Part shown: one piece after another, positions 17,460 to 25,606 of the stretch
Layout: the number at the start of each line of letters is the position of its first letter
Position numbering within the stretch: the stretch's first letter is position 1
Program-made: the position numbers and the translations under genes
Assembly: GCF_000440115.1 (NCBI RefSeq)
Contig: NZ_ALMY01000056.1
Location: 1 to 64,000 of the forward strand
DNA length: 64,000 nt
Source of the DNA: Streptococcus suis YS56
GTDB lineage: Bacteria; Bacillota; Bacilli; Lactobacillales; Streptococcaceae
Reading direction: 5' to 3'
Notes under the pieces: model-generated
What the model was told of the DNA's origin: nothing
The model's input: only the letters and a program-made list of their open reading frames with translations
The model's database searches: none

Positions 17460-18366
17460 AGTTTTTCTTACCCTCTCTCGTAATAAATTTCATAATCATG
17501 TTAAAGATAAGGCTCATCAAGAGCAAGACTAGGGCCAAGGACCATAGGACGTTGTTCTGAACAGTTCCCATAACCGTATTACCGATACCCATTGTCAAAA
17601 CAGAAGTCAAAGTCGCTGCTGGCGTTGTCAAGGAAGTCGGGATAACCGCAGAGTTCCCCACTACCATCTGAATCGCCAAGGCTTCACCAAAGGCACGCGC
17701 CATACCAAAGATAACGGCCGTAAAAATACCTGGCTTAGCTGCGTTCAAAATAACACGCCAAATCGTCTGCCAACGAGTTGCCCCCATGGCCAAACTTGCT
17801 TCACGATAGTGACGAGGCACTGCACGCAAACTATCCACTGTCATAAAGGTTACTGTAGGCAAAATCATAACGAAGAGAACAAATACCCCTGATAAGATAC
17901 CAAAACCAGTACCACCGAAGATAGAACGCACGAATGGCACAACCACTTGCAAACCGATGAAACCATATACAACTGACGGGATACCGACCAAAAGCTCGAT
18001 AACTGGTTGCAAGATTTTAGCACCACGTTTTGGTGATATTTCTGTCATGAAGACCGCTGCACCGATTGCGATAGGGGTTGCAACAACAGCTGACAGAATC
18101 GTAACAATGAAAGAACCTGAAATCATTGGCAGGGCACCAAATATTTTCGAGCTTGGTTCCCACTTGCTTCCAAATAAGAAATCAGTGATGCTAACACCGT
18201 CTACAAAGAAGGTCGACAGACCACGTTGCGCAACGAAAATCAAAATCATGGCAACGATAAATACAATCAATGAAAGACAAAGGAAGGTAATAACCTTACC
18301 AAACTTCTCCAAGCGAGAGTTTTTAGATGGAGACGATAACTCTTTTGCTAGTTGTTCGTTTTTCAT
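17449..18366 (-). CDS. pstC: Phosphate ABC transporter permease PstC
   Basis: A 305-residue permease with about six membrane segments. Family landmarks are FLFGSKWEPSSKIFGALPMI, the GIPSVVYGFIGLQVVVP segment and the coupling loop YREASLAMGATRWQTIWRVI. Located 2 bp after pstS. With PstA it forms the high-affinity phosphate channel. Confidence 0.95.
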   Translation of the reverse strand: MKNEQLAKELSSPSKNSRLEKFGKVITFLCLSLIVFIVAMILIFVAQRGLSTFFVDGVSITDFLFGSKWEPSSKIFGALPMISGSFIVTILSAVVATPIAIGAAVFMTEISPKRGAKILQPVIELLVGIPSVVYGFIGLQVVVPFVRSIFGGTGFGILSGVFVLFVMILPTVTFMTVDSLRAVPRHYREASLAMGATRWQTIWRVILNAAKPGIFTAVIFGMARAFGEALAIQMVVGNSAVIPTSLTTPAATLTSVLTMGIGNTVMGTVQNNVLWSLALVLLLMSLIFNMIMKFITREGKKNYAR

Positions 18367-18368
18367 GC

Positions 18369-19238
18369 TTACTCCTTCTCAGTCACCGTGCCATCAGCAC
18401 TTTTCACAACTTTCATATTGTTGATAGAAATGTACCCCATACTCTCAACGATACCATTTTGAACTTCATCTGACATCATGTAATCTAAAAATTCTTCTGT
18501 CAAATCAGTCGCTTTTCCCATCGTATACATATGCTCATAGGACCAAATTGGCCAATCATTTGTTGCTACATTTTCAGCAGTTGGTTCAAAACCGTTTAGC
18601 TTAATTGTTTTAACGGAATCATCTAGATAAGCAAATGATAGGTAGGAAATTGCACCTGGTGTCTGAGCAACAATAGATTTTACCATACCGTTAGAATCTT
18701 GTTCTTGACTCTGAGCTGCGGTTTGTCCATCCATGATAACACTATCAAAGGTCGCACGTGAACCTGAACTAGCTGCACGGTTAATGATTGAAATTTCCAA
18801 ATCCTTACCGCCCAGTTCTTTCCAGTTGGTAATCTCACCAGTAAAAATTTTACGCAGATCTTCTGTAGTAATATCTTTAACCGATACTTGCTCATTTACA
18901 ATAACGGCCAAACCAGCTACTGCTACTTGATGGTCAACAAGTTTACTTGCATCAATACCATCTTTTTCCTCAGCAAATACGTCAGAGTTACCAATCTGAA
19001 CAGCTCCAGACTGAACCTGTGACAAACCAGTACCAGAACCACCGCCCTGCACGTTTACAGATTTTCCGATATTCACACTACCGAATTCATCTGCCGCTGC
19101 CTCAACCAATGGTTGAAGGGCTGTCGATCCTACTGCAGTGATAGACTCTCCTCGATCAATCCATGAGGAACAACCTGAAAGAGCTATACTACTCAAAAGA
19201 AACAAAGCTACAATTCCAAGCTTCTGCTTTTTTTTCAT
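18369..19238 (-). CDS. pstS: Phosphate-binding lipoprotein PstS
   Basis: A 289-residue lipoprotein with signal peptide and lipobox LSGC (Cys23). Phosphate-binding loops are seen as [29 protein letters not shown] and [12 protein letters not shown]. It captures inorganic phosphate outside the membrane for PstCAB. First gene of the operon; two direct repeats and a promoter lie upstream. Confidence 0.95.
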   Translation of the reverse strand: MKKKQKLGIVALFLLSSIALSGCSSWIDRGESITAVGSTALQPLVEAAADEFGSVNIGKSVNVQGGGSGTGLSQVQSGAVQIGNSDVFAEEKDGIDASKLVDHQVAVAGLAVIVNEQVSVKDITTEDLRKIFTGEITNWKELGGKDLEISIINRAASSGSRATFDSVIMDGQTAAQSQEQDSNGMVKSIVAQTPGAISYLSFAYLDDSVKTIKLNGFEPTAENVATNDWPIWSYEHMYTMGKATDLTEEFLDYMMSDEVQNGIVESMGYISINNMKVVKSADGTVTEKE

Positions 19239-19291
19239 TTCGTTTTTTCCTTTACATTTTTCAGTGGAATCTCCTAAAATTAACTCTGTAT

Positions 19292-19355
19292 TTTACAAGG
19301 AATTTACAAGATATTTCCACTCATCCACTATATCATATAAAAAGACAAGTTGCAA
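19292..19355 (-). promoter_or_regulatory. pst promoter region with TTTACAAG direct repeats
   Basis: Minus-strand -35 TTGCAA (19350-19355), 17-nt spacer, -10 TATAGT (19327-19332). Two exact 8-bp direct repeats TTTACAAG (plus strand 19292-19299 and 19303-19310) are spaced 11 bp apart, the period of boxes for PhoB/PhoP-type regulators. They lie downstream of this -10, so either they repress here or they activate a second, closer promoter. Confidence 0.5.
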
Positions 19356-19375
19356 AAAAAATCTGCTGATTTATT

Positions 19376-20677
19376 TTAAAATCTCAGCCCTTTTGGAAAG
19401 CCATTTTTAAGCGTTCCAGATACAATTTTTGCGAAACCAAGACCGTTCCCCTGAACTGCTACCTGATACCAGCCATTAGCTAAATCCTTGGACACAGCTA
19501 TTGTATGTCCAGCAGTATAGGACGAGAATTCTTCTAAGCTGATTTCTACTCGATTTTTAACCTCCGAACTATGGAGTGCTAGACCTAAAGCAAAACTTGG
19601 TTCAAATCTTTTTTTCTTAAACGTCCCCAAGTGTAGACCATTTCGAGCAATCTTTACCTTTGACAAATCAGGAAGGCCCTGTGGCAGTAGATAGAGATTG
19701 TCGCCAAAAACCTGCAGTAAACCATCCAATTGAACCTTTAAATGCTTCTGTTCAAATTCTTTCCAGAGAGCTTGCTGTTCTCTATTCAAATTGGATTTTC
19801 CTGGTTTTAATTTTTTCTGACTGGCTTCCCCTAGAAATCTAAATTTGGCAACGAACTGACCTTCTCCTGCAAAATGGTGGGGATACATACGAGCAACTTC
19901 TGTATAACCGATTCCTTCTACCATTCCATTGATTTTAGGAATGTCTATCAGTTCCAAATCATATTGTTCTAAGAGCCAAGTCACTACTTCTTCATTTTCC
20001 TCTGGTGCCCAAGTGCAAGTAGAATAAATCAATTGACCATCTGGAGCCAACATGTTCAAGGCCGATTCTAAAATCTCTCTTTGTAAGCTTGCACATTGTG
20101 CTGGATAATGTTTGGACCAATATTGAATCGCATCGGGGTCTTTTCGAAACATCCCTTCACCTGAACAGGGAGCATCTAGGACAATCATATCGAAATATCC
20201 TGGAAAGACCTTTTCCAAGCGGTCTGCTGATTCATTTGTTACAACAACATTCCTCGCTCCGAAACGCTCAATATTTTCAGCCAAGATTTTTGCTCGTTTG
20301 TTGGAAATTTCATTACTAACCAAGAGCCCCGTATTTTCTAAGTATGAAAGCAAGTGAGTAGACTTTCCTCCTGGCGCTGCTGCCAAGTCCAACACTTTCA
20401 TCCCTTTTTCCGGAGCTGCAATCTGACCGACAACCTGTGCAGCTGGCTCTTGTGAGTAGACTAAGCCAGTTACATGTTCTGGAGACTTTCCTGAGACCTT
20501 ACCATAGTATGACCAAGTCATATTAGGGATTGGTTGCTCAAAATCCAATTGGCTTTCTTTAAGAGGATTTGTGCGAAATCCTGAGATGGGGTCTTGTTCG
20601 AAACTCTCAAAAAATGCTTGGGCTTCACTACCAAGCAAATGATTATATTTATCTATAAAATCCTGTGGCAATTGCAT
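19376..20677 (-). CDS. rsmF: rRNA cytosine-C5 methyltransferase, RsmF type
   Basis: A 433-residue NOL1/NOP2/Sun-family enzyme expected to make m5C in 16S rRNA. SAM-binding motif LDLAAAPGGKSTHLLSYL; the two catalytic cysteines are in LDAPCSGEGMFRKDP and YSTCTWAPEENEEVV. The C-terminal extension (about 280-433) matches the RsmF/PUA-like RNA-binding part. Its start overlaps the stop of the neighbouring phosphatase-like gene by one base. Confidence 0.9.
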   Translation of the reverse strand: MQLPQDFIDKYNHLLGSEAQAFFESFEQDPISGFRTNPLKESQLDFEQPIPNMTWSYYGKVSGKSPEHVTGLVYSQEPAAQVVGQIAAPEKGMKVLDLAAAPGGKSTHLLSYLENTGLLVSNEISNKRAKILAENIERFGARNVVVTNESADRLEKVFPGYFDMIVLDAPCSGEGMFRKDPDAIQYWSKHYPAQCASLQREILESALNMLAPDGQLIYSTCTWAPEENEEVVTWLLEQYDLELIDIPKINGMVEGIGYTEVARMYPHHFAGEGQFVAKFRFLGEASQKKLKPGKSNLNREQQALWKEFEQKHLKVQLDGLLQVFGDNLYLLPQGLPDLSKVKIARNGLHLGTFKKKRFEPSFALGLALHSSEVKNRVEISLEEFSSYTAGHTIAVSKDLANGWYQVAVQGNGLGFAKIVSGTLKNGFPKGLRF

Positions 20678-21435
20678 TAGAATATATACCCCTTCACTTC
20701 CTCAAGATGGGATTCTGATACTAGCATGACAAACTCTCGTTTATCATAGGCCAGACTCGGACCATCAAAACTTAACATGACTAAACCTAAAGAGGAACCA
20801 ATAATACTGGCTGCTGCGTAGTCCCATGGACACAGATAAGAAGCATAGGCAAATAATCTTCCTTCCAGAACGTGGGCGAAACCAATTCCAGCACTTCCTA
20901 CAGATCTTGTACCTAAACTTTGATTTGCTAATTCTGCCACTCCATGTACATTGGCTGCATACAACTGTGCATTGATTCCTATCAAACTCTGGCGAAGAGG
21001 GTGCAGCTCTGGTTTTTTTAAGCGTTCTTGATTGCAATAAACAGGGAATGAATCTCCTCCATGGAAAAGTTTGTCTCGCATGACATCATAAATAATACCG
21101 AACTTTCCTACTCCATTTTCAAAATAGGCAATCATAATGGCAAAATCAGTTTTCTGAGCAATAAAATTTGTGGTGCCATCAATTGGATCAATAACCCAAA
21201 CATTTCCCTCATGAATAGAAGAAACGTCTCCACCTTCCTCACCTAAAATCCCATCACCTTGATAGCGAGATTGAATCTGTTGAGTCAGCATTTCTTGCAC
21301 TTGTTTATCAAGGTGCGTTACCAAGTCTGTAAAGTCACCCTTTTCTTCAATCTGAAGATTATCATGTAGATGCTGTCGGAGAAAATTTCCAGCCTCCAGA
21401 ACAATCGTTTGGGCAAAGTGATACTTAGTTTCCAA
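20677..21435 (-). CDS. Inositol monophosphatase family protein
   Basis: A phosphatase of the FIG superfamily. Metal-binding motifs: [16 protein letters not shown] and WDYAAASII. The start is assigned to TTG at 21433-21435, giving [14 protein letters not shown] and 252 residues. AAGGAG lies 9 nt ahead, and a longer reading would run back through the UPF0223 gene, which it overlaps by 11 bp. Substrate could be inositol-1-phosphate, pAp/NADP-type nucleotides or another sugar phosphate; the sequence does not decide. Confidence 0.88.
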   Translation of the reverse strand: METKYHFAQTIVLEAGNFLRQHLHDNLQIEEKGDFTDLVTHLDKQVQEMLTQQIQSRYQGDGILGEEGGDVSSIHEGNVWVIDPIDGTTNFIAQKTDFAIMIAYFENGVGKFGIIYDVMRDKLFHGGDSFPVYCNQERLKKPELHPLRQSLIGINAQLYAANVHGVAELANQSLGTRSVGSAGIGFAHVLEGRLFAYASYLCPWDYAAASIIGSSLGLVMLSFDGPSLAYDKREFVMLVSESHLEEVKGYIF

Positions 21436-21703
21436 AACGAATAACTCCTTTCCCCTTATCTCGAGCAGCCTTAACAACTCGATAGGTTGAATAACCAGAA
21501 ACTGCTTCAAAGTCACGATCAATTTGACGTTCCTGTCCCTTACTTTTAACAACATCTTTGAAGCTTTTATAACTAGCTAATATAGCCACCGCATCTGCTC
21601 CTTTTTCATAAGCTGCCTCCACCTGATTCAAAAAAGAAAGCACGGAGGAAATCTCCTCTGTGCTCCACGAAAAATCAAGTGGATATGAATAATTTTTGTT
21701 CAT
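21425..21703 (-). CDS. UPF0223 family protein
   Basis: A 92-residue conserved Firmicute protein (UPF0223, YktA-like) beginning [20 protein letters not shown]. It is predicted mostly helical, with no catalytic motif. Located 5 bp after spx and overlapping the phosphatase-like gene by 11 bp, so it is translated as part of a dense operon. Function unknown. Confidence 0.85.
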   Translation of the reverse strand: MNKNYSYPLDFSWSTEEISSVLSFLNQVEAAYEKGADAVAILASYKSFKDVVKSKGQERQIDRDFEAVSGYSTYRVVKAARDKGKGVIRFGN

Positions 21704-21708
21704 ATCTT

Positions 21709-22110
21709 TTATCCTATTTCTGATCGTAATGTGGCATTTCTCAATTCTTGTTTGCGGTACTTGCGCGGAAGAAATGCACGAATTTCATCTTCGTTAAAAC
21801 CAATCTGCATCCGCTTCTCGTCCAAAATAATCGGACGTCGTAAGAGACTTGGATAGGTTTCAATTAACCCAATAAGTTGCTTCACAGAAAGCTCATCAAC
21901 ATCAATATCTAGCTTCTGAAAAATTTTTGAACGGGTAGAAATCAAATCATCTGTCCCATTTTCTGTCAATGCTAAAATGTTCTTCAATTCCTCAGCAGTT
22001 AGAGGGCTAGTCATAATATTGTGCTCAATAAAAGGGACTTCGTGACTTGTCAGCCAAGCACGAGCTTTACGACAACTGGTACAACTCGGTGACAAAAATA
22101 AAGTAATCAT
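21709..22110 (-). CDS. spx: Spx/ArsC-family transcriptional regulator
   Basis: A 133-residue thioredoxin-fold protein that contacts RNA polymerase alpha subunit during thiol stress. Redox motif Cys10-x-x-Cys13 ([14 protein letters not shown]) is intact, and [20 protein letters not shown] is the conserved C-terminal part. I chose the ATG at 22110 because the Spx N-terminus is [10 protein letters not shown]; eight extra residues from 22134 have no family support. Streptococci usually carry two Spx paralogues, and which one this is cannot be told here. Confidence 0.9.
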   Translation of the reverse strand: MITLFLSPSCTSCRKARAWLTSHEVPFIEHNIMTSPLTAEELKNILALTENGTDDLISTRSKIFQKLDIDVDELSVKQLIGLIETYPSLLRRPIILDEKRMQIGFNEDEIRAFLPRKYRKQELRNATLRSEIG

Positions 22111-22183
22111 GTCTTCCATCCCCTCTAAAAACATTTTTCTTCTTGTATTATACTCTAACTTAAAAGAGTTTTCAATAGTAAAT

Positions 22184-22921
22184 CTAATCTCTTCCCTGTA
22201 ATTTTTCCAAAGATTCTATTTTTTTCTCTAAGCGTAGCAATATTTCGTTTTGTTCATCAATTTTTGCCGTCAAGGTATCCAACTTCGTTTCACGCTCCGT
22301 TTCAGAGAAAAAACGAGTTATTGTGGAGGTAACCATACCAAAAGTACAAATACCAACCAACATCAAGAGGATGGCTATAATTTTAGAAATCGTATCTTGG
22401 GGGACAATATCTCCATACCCTACAGTTGTCATCGTTACAATGGACCACCAAAGTGCATCGAAGAATGATTTTCCTTCAATTACTGATAATAAGACACTTG
22501 CAACTAGTACTGCTGAGCTATTTAGCATCAATACCTTGGATAAACTGTTGGTATGCAAAAGCTTGTTGATTGTATCCCAGAATCGATTAGACAGGGCAAA
22601 TATTCTCGTTACTTTGACCAATCTGAAGAGTCGTGCAAGTCTTCCCAAGCGAAGAAAACTGAAGAATGAATCAAATGGAATAATGGCAATTAATTCCAAG
22701 ATATGCCCCTGTACATATTCAAGTATGTCATCCGCATAATAAAGCTGAGCAAAATAATCGCAGACAAAGATAAACCACAGGAGCCAATCCAGTACCCGAT
22801 AGCCACTAGAATTGGCAATACTAGCATCCATTAATTCAAGTACGATAAGAAATACATAGACTACAGCTATGTAGGTCATAGCCTTCTCATAAAAAGGATG
22901 ACGAATCAATCGTTTAATCAT
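22184..22921 (-). CDS. Voltage-gated-like potassium channel subunit
   Basis: A 245-residue ion channel of the VIC superfamily. The selectivity filter TMTTVGYGDIVP lies near residue 165, with pore helix FFDALWWSIV and following inner helix. An Arg-rich segment (LRLGRLARLFRLVKVTRIF) resembles a voltage-sensor S4. The C-terminal 45 residues form a coiled coil (DEQNEILLRLEKKIESLEKL) likely to tetramerise. It overlaps ribF by 8 bp. Confidence 0.88.
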   Translation of the reverse strand: MIKRLIRHPFYEKAMTYIAVVYVFLIVLELMDASIANSSGYRVLDWLLWFIFVCDYFAQLYYADDILEYVQGHILELIAIIPFDSFFSFLRLGRLARLFRLVKVTRIFALSNRFWDTINKLLHTNSLSKVLMLNSSAVLVASVLLSVIEGKSFFDALWWSIVTMTTVGYGDIVPQDTISKIIAILLMLVGICTFGMVTSTITRFFSETERETKLDTLTAKIDEQNEILLRLEKKIESLEKLQGRD

Positions 22922-23837
22922 GCTGACCCCAATTCAAGGCAAACACTTCATCGGACTTCATTTGTTCCATCAAGCCTTCGATACCATCAAATTTTACCAT
23001 GTCCCTAATCTTCTCAAGCCAGAAAATGGTCATTTTTTCACCATATATAAAACGATCAAAGTCAAAAATATGGGCTTCAATCCGCATTTCTGTTCCATCA
23101 AAGGTCACATTTTTCCCAACGCTGGTCATGGCTCGATACCGTTTACCATCCACTTCGACATCGGCTACATAGACTCCCTCCGATGGTAAATATACGCGAT
23201 CAAATGGGGCTAAATTGGCAGTTGGATATCCGATTGTACGGCCTCTAGCATCACCGTGAACAACAATGCCTTCTGTCATAAATGGATAACCCAGAAGGCG
23301 ATTGGCTAAAGTAACATTTCCTGCTTGGATAGCTTGTCGAATACGGGTAGAGGACACCTTTTCTCCATCTAGACAGACTTCGTCTACAATTTCAACCTGA
23401 CCGTCAAATAAGTTAGTCAAATCCTGGACATCTGCTCTGCAATTTCCAAAATGATAATCAAAACCAGCGACCAAAACCTGAGCATTGATTCCTTTAATAT
23501 AACGCTCCAAAAACTGCTCTGGCGTGTTACTAGCAAACTCACTGGTAAAATCCGTCAAGACCAGATGATCCACACCATATTTCTCCAACAAGCGGAAACG
23601 CTCATCTTGACTGGTTAAATGGAGTAATAATTCTGGTGTGAATCGCGCAAAAGCTAGACGAGGTGTTTCTGGAAAAGTAAGGACAGTTACGGACAATCCT
23701 TTTTCATCAGCCACTCGTCTCGCACGTTCTAAAAGGGCCTTATGCCCCAAATGAATCCCATCAAAATAGCCTAACACCAAAACAGTCGGCTCTTCTTGAT
23801 GAAACTCTTGATAATCTTTAATCGTTCTAATCTTCAT
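22914..23837 (-). CDS. ribF: Bifunctional riboflavin kinase/FAD synthetase
   Basis: A 307-residue enzyme converting riboflavin to FMN and FAD. The N-terminal nucleotidyltransferase domain has GYFDGIHLGHKALLERAR and the VSSTRIRQAI motif. The C-terminal flavokinase domain has GDARGRTIGYPTANLAPF and AMTSVGKNVTF. Transcribed with truB upstream and the channel gene downstream. No FMN riboswitch is visible. Confidence 0.95.
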   Translation of the reverse strand: MKIRTIKDYQEFHQEEPTVLVLGYFDGIHLGHKALLERARRVADEKGLSVTVLTFPETPRLAFARFTPELLLHLTSQDERFRLLEKYGVDHLVLTDFTSEFASNTPEQFLERYIKGINAQVLVAGFDYHFGNCRADVQDLTNLFDGQVEIVDEVCLDGEKVSSTRIRQAIQAGNVTLANRLLGYPFMTEGIVVHGDARGRTIGYPTANLAPFDRVYLPSEGVYVADVEVDGKRYRAMTSVGKNVTFDGTEMRIEAHIFDFDRFIYGEKMTIFWLEKIRDMVKFDGIEGLMEQMKSDEVFALNWGQHD

Positions 23838-23871
23838 ATTGTTTATTTTATCACAACTGGAAAGGAAATCC

Positions 23872-24750
23872 TTACAAAAAAACCTTGCGGGGCTTGTAGA
23901 GCTGCTCCCGTTTTTCCAAAATGGCGACCAATTTTCCCTGACAAAAGCCTGCCAGCAGGTCCGCCTGACTGTCTAAGGCTACAAACCGTCCAAATTTGGC
24001 CTCTGTCACTTGGTCAGCTGTCAGTTCCACTACTGGCAAGTCACCAATTCCCTGCTCAATAGGACGGAGGAAGGAATAATCTTCCTGGGCAACCTTGTCA
24101 GCAATTTCTTCGATTGTAAGGGCATCAGCCAGGCTCATTCCTGCTGAGCCTGTTCGCTCTAACTTAGACATATGGCTGGCATAGCCAAGCTTAGCTCCCA
24201 AGTCAACAGACAGGGTACGAACATAGGTGCCCTTTCCACAGCGAACTCGGAAGGTGAAACGAGCGCAGTCATCATCCAACTCGATCGGGCTAGTCCGCTC
24301 AAAACTGTAAATGTCAATTTGGCGTTGAGGACGCTCGACTTCTTCGCCCGCCCGTGCGTACTCATAGAGTTTGCGGCCGTTTACTTTGACAGCAGAGTAC
24401 ATAGGCGGAATCTGGGTAATAGTACCGACAAAGCTAGCCATGGCCTCATCAACTGCCTGCTCTGCTATGTCCAAAACTGGTGTCCGCTCGACCATATCGC
24501 CCGACGCATCTTCTGTCGTGGTCGAGTAGCCGATGGTAATCTCCCCGTCGTAAATCTTGCCTTCGTCCTGCATATACTCAATCATGCGCGTGGCCTTGCC
24601 GACTGCAATGGGCAGAACGCCTGTCACATCTGGATCCAAGGTGCCCCCGTGCCCAATCTTCTTCTCCTGCAAAATCTTGCGGAGCTTAAAAACCACATCG
24701 TGCGAGGTCATGCCCGCTTCTTTTTTGACGTTAATAATTCCTGAAATCAT
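23872..24750 (-). CDS. truB: tRNA pseudouridine(55) synthase
   Basis: A 292-residue TruB that makes pseudouridine 55 in the T-loop of tRNAs. Catalytic Asp is in [33 protein letters not shown] and [16 protein letters not shown] are family motifs, and a short C-terminal PUA-like part follows. The gene is noticeably more GC-rich than its neighbours, especially the helicase patch to its right. -10 TATAAT of its promoter is at 24757-24762. Confidence 0.95.
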   Translation of the reverse strand: MISGIINVKKEAGMTSHDVVFKLRKILQEKKIGHGGTLDPDVTGVLPIAVGKATRMIEYMQDEGKIYDGEITIGYSTTTEDASGDMVERTPVLDIAEQAVDEAMASFVGTITQIPPMYSAVKVNGRKLYEYARAGEEVERPQRQIDIYSFERTSPIELDDDCARFTFRVRCGKGTYVRTLSVDLGAKLGYASHMSKLERTGSAGMSLADALTIEEIADKVAQEDYSFLRPIEQGIGDLPVVELTADQVTEAKFGRFVALDSQADLLAGFCQGKLVAILEKREQLYKPRKVFL

Positions 24751-24766
24751 GTTCCCATTATAACAT

Positions 24767-24798
24767 AAAGGACCGCACTTGTGGGCGGTCCTTTATTT
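24767..24798 (+). terminator. Hairpin between truB and the 24800 gene
   Basis: AAAGGACCGC (24767-24776) and GCGGTCCTTT (24785-24794) form a perfect 10-bp stem. The U-run is on the plus strand; on the minus strand it ends the hypothetical gene and overlaps the truB promoter upstream half. Confidence 0.6.
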
Positions 24799-24799
24799 T

Positions 24800-25231
24800 T
24801 TACTCATCATAAAAACGATAGCTACCAAAAGTCGTACCTATCAAATTCTCCAGTTCCTTATGAACACGTCGCATGGTTTCAGAAGGCACCGCACCAAAGG
24901 GAACAGCTTCGTCAATCCCGACCTCTTCCTCTTCGTCATAGCCGTAAGAGAATGTCAACGGAGCATCATGATATCCTTTATCTCCTAATTTTAGGGTAGG
25001 CCACTCCAATAATTTAATTTCTTTCAAAAATTCTCTGAATTTTTTTGCCTTGCTCATACGAATAGGAGTATATTCTGGTTCATTTTCAACTAAGCCTTTT
25101 TTATCAACATGCTGTATCAAATAGTCGTGTTCATTTAGACTAACTGCTACTTCTACACTTCTTCCCTCAATATAATCTGCTCTGAAGATAATTAAATCTA
25201 TATTCTCATATATGCGTTCAAATTGTTTCAT
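24800..25231 (-). CDS. Hypothetical protein
   Basis: A 143-residue soluble acidic protein (MKQFERIYENIDLIIFRADY) that I do not recognise. No signal peptide or membrane segment; predicted alpha/beta with an acidic stretch YDEEEEVGIDEAVPFG. The start at 25231 is chosen for its AAAGGA site; nine further codons upstream are unlikely. It sits between truB and the truncated DUF438 gene at the left edge of an accessory patch. An immunity-type or stress role would be guesswork. Confidence 0.65.
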   Translation of the reverse strand: MKQFERIYENIDLIIFRADYIEGRSVEVAVSLNEHDYLIQHVDKKGLVENEPEYTPIRMSKAKKFREFLKEIKLLEWPTLKLGDKGYHDAPLTFSYGYDEEEEVGIDEAVPFGAVPSETMRRVHKELENLIGTTFGSYRFYDE

Positions 25232-25264
25232 TTTCTTTCCTTTCACAATTACATACAAGATTTT

Positions 25265-25606
25265 CTAAATATCCCGATGAAAATCGCTGTCAATCTCAAA
25301 AAATGGTTGGATATCTTGGACGTATTCCAAGACGCCTTGAAACTCTCCCTGGTCATCACGCACGGCCTTATAGACCACATAGACAAACTTGCCCATACTC
25401 TCGGACTTGAACCACATGGTCACCTGGTTTTTTTGTCCCGTGCGAAGCAGTTCAAAAATCTTCTTGACCTTGTCTAAGATTTTGGGTGGATGGCAGAACT
25501 CCACATGACGTCCTATCTGGCTTGGCGTCCGTTTGAAAATCATGTCTTCAACAGGGTGGCTGTCATTATAATATTGGAAAATGTCGTCATGTTCATTGCT
25601 ATCTTC
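25265..25606 (-). pseudogene. DUF438/PAS-domain protein, 5'-truncated remnant
   Basis: The frame encodes only the C-terminal PAS-like domain of the DUF438 (hemerythrin-PAS) family: EHDDIFQYYNDSHPVEDMIF, then KRTPSQIGRHVEFCHPPKIL and SMGKFVYVVYKAVRD. The frame is open back to a stop at 25607-25609, with family-like sequence (DIFQYYND) up to the last few codons, and the missing N-terminal DUF438 and hemerythrin parts are absent. The 3' end of the helicase gene (stop 25599-25601) overlaps it by 8 bp. The helicase segment therefore replaced the front of this gene. A 92-residue piece from ATG 25543 could still be made. Confidence 0.7.

Noticed and set aside
23838-23871. FMN riboswitch before ribF
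   Set aside because: Only 34 bp separate ribF from truB and they hold no conserved riboswitch sequence.
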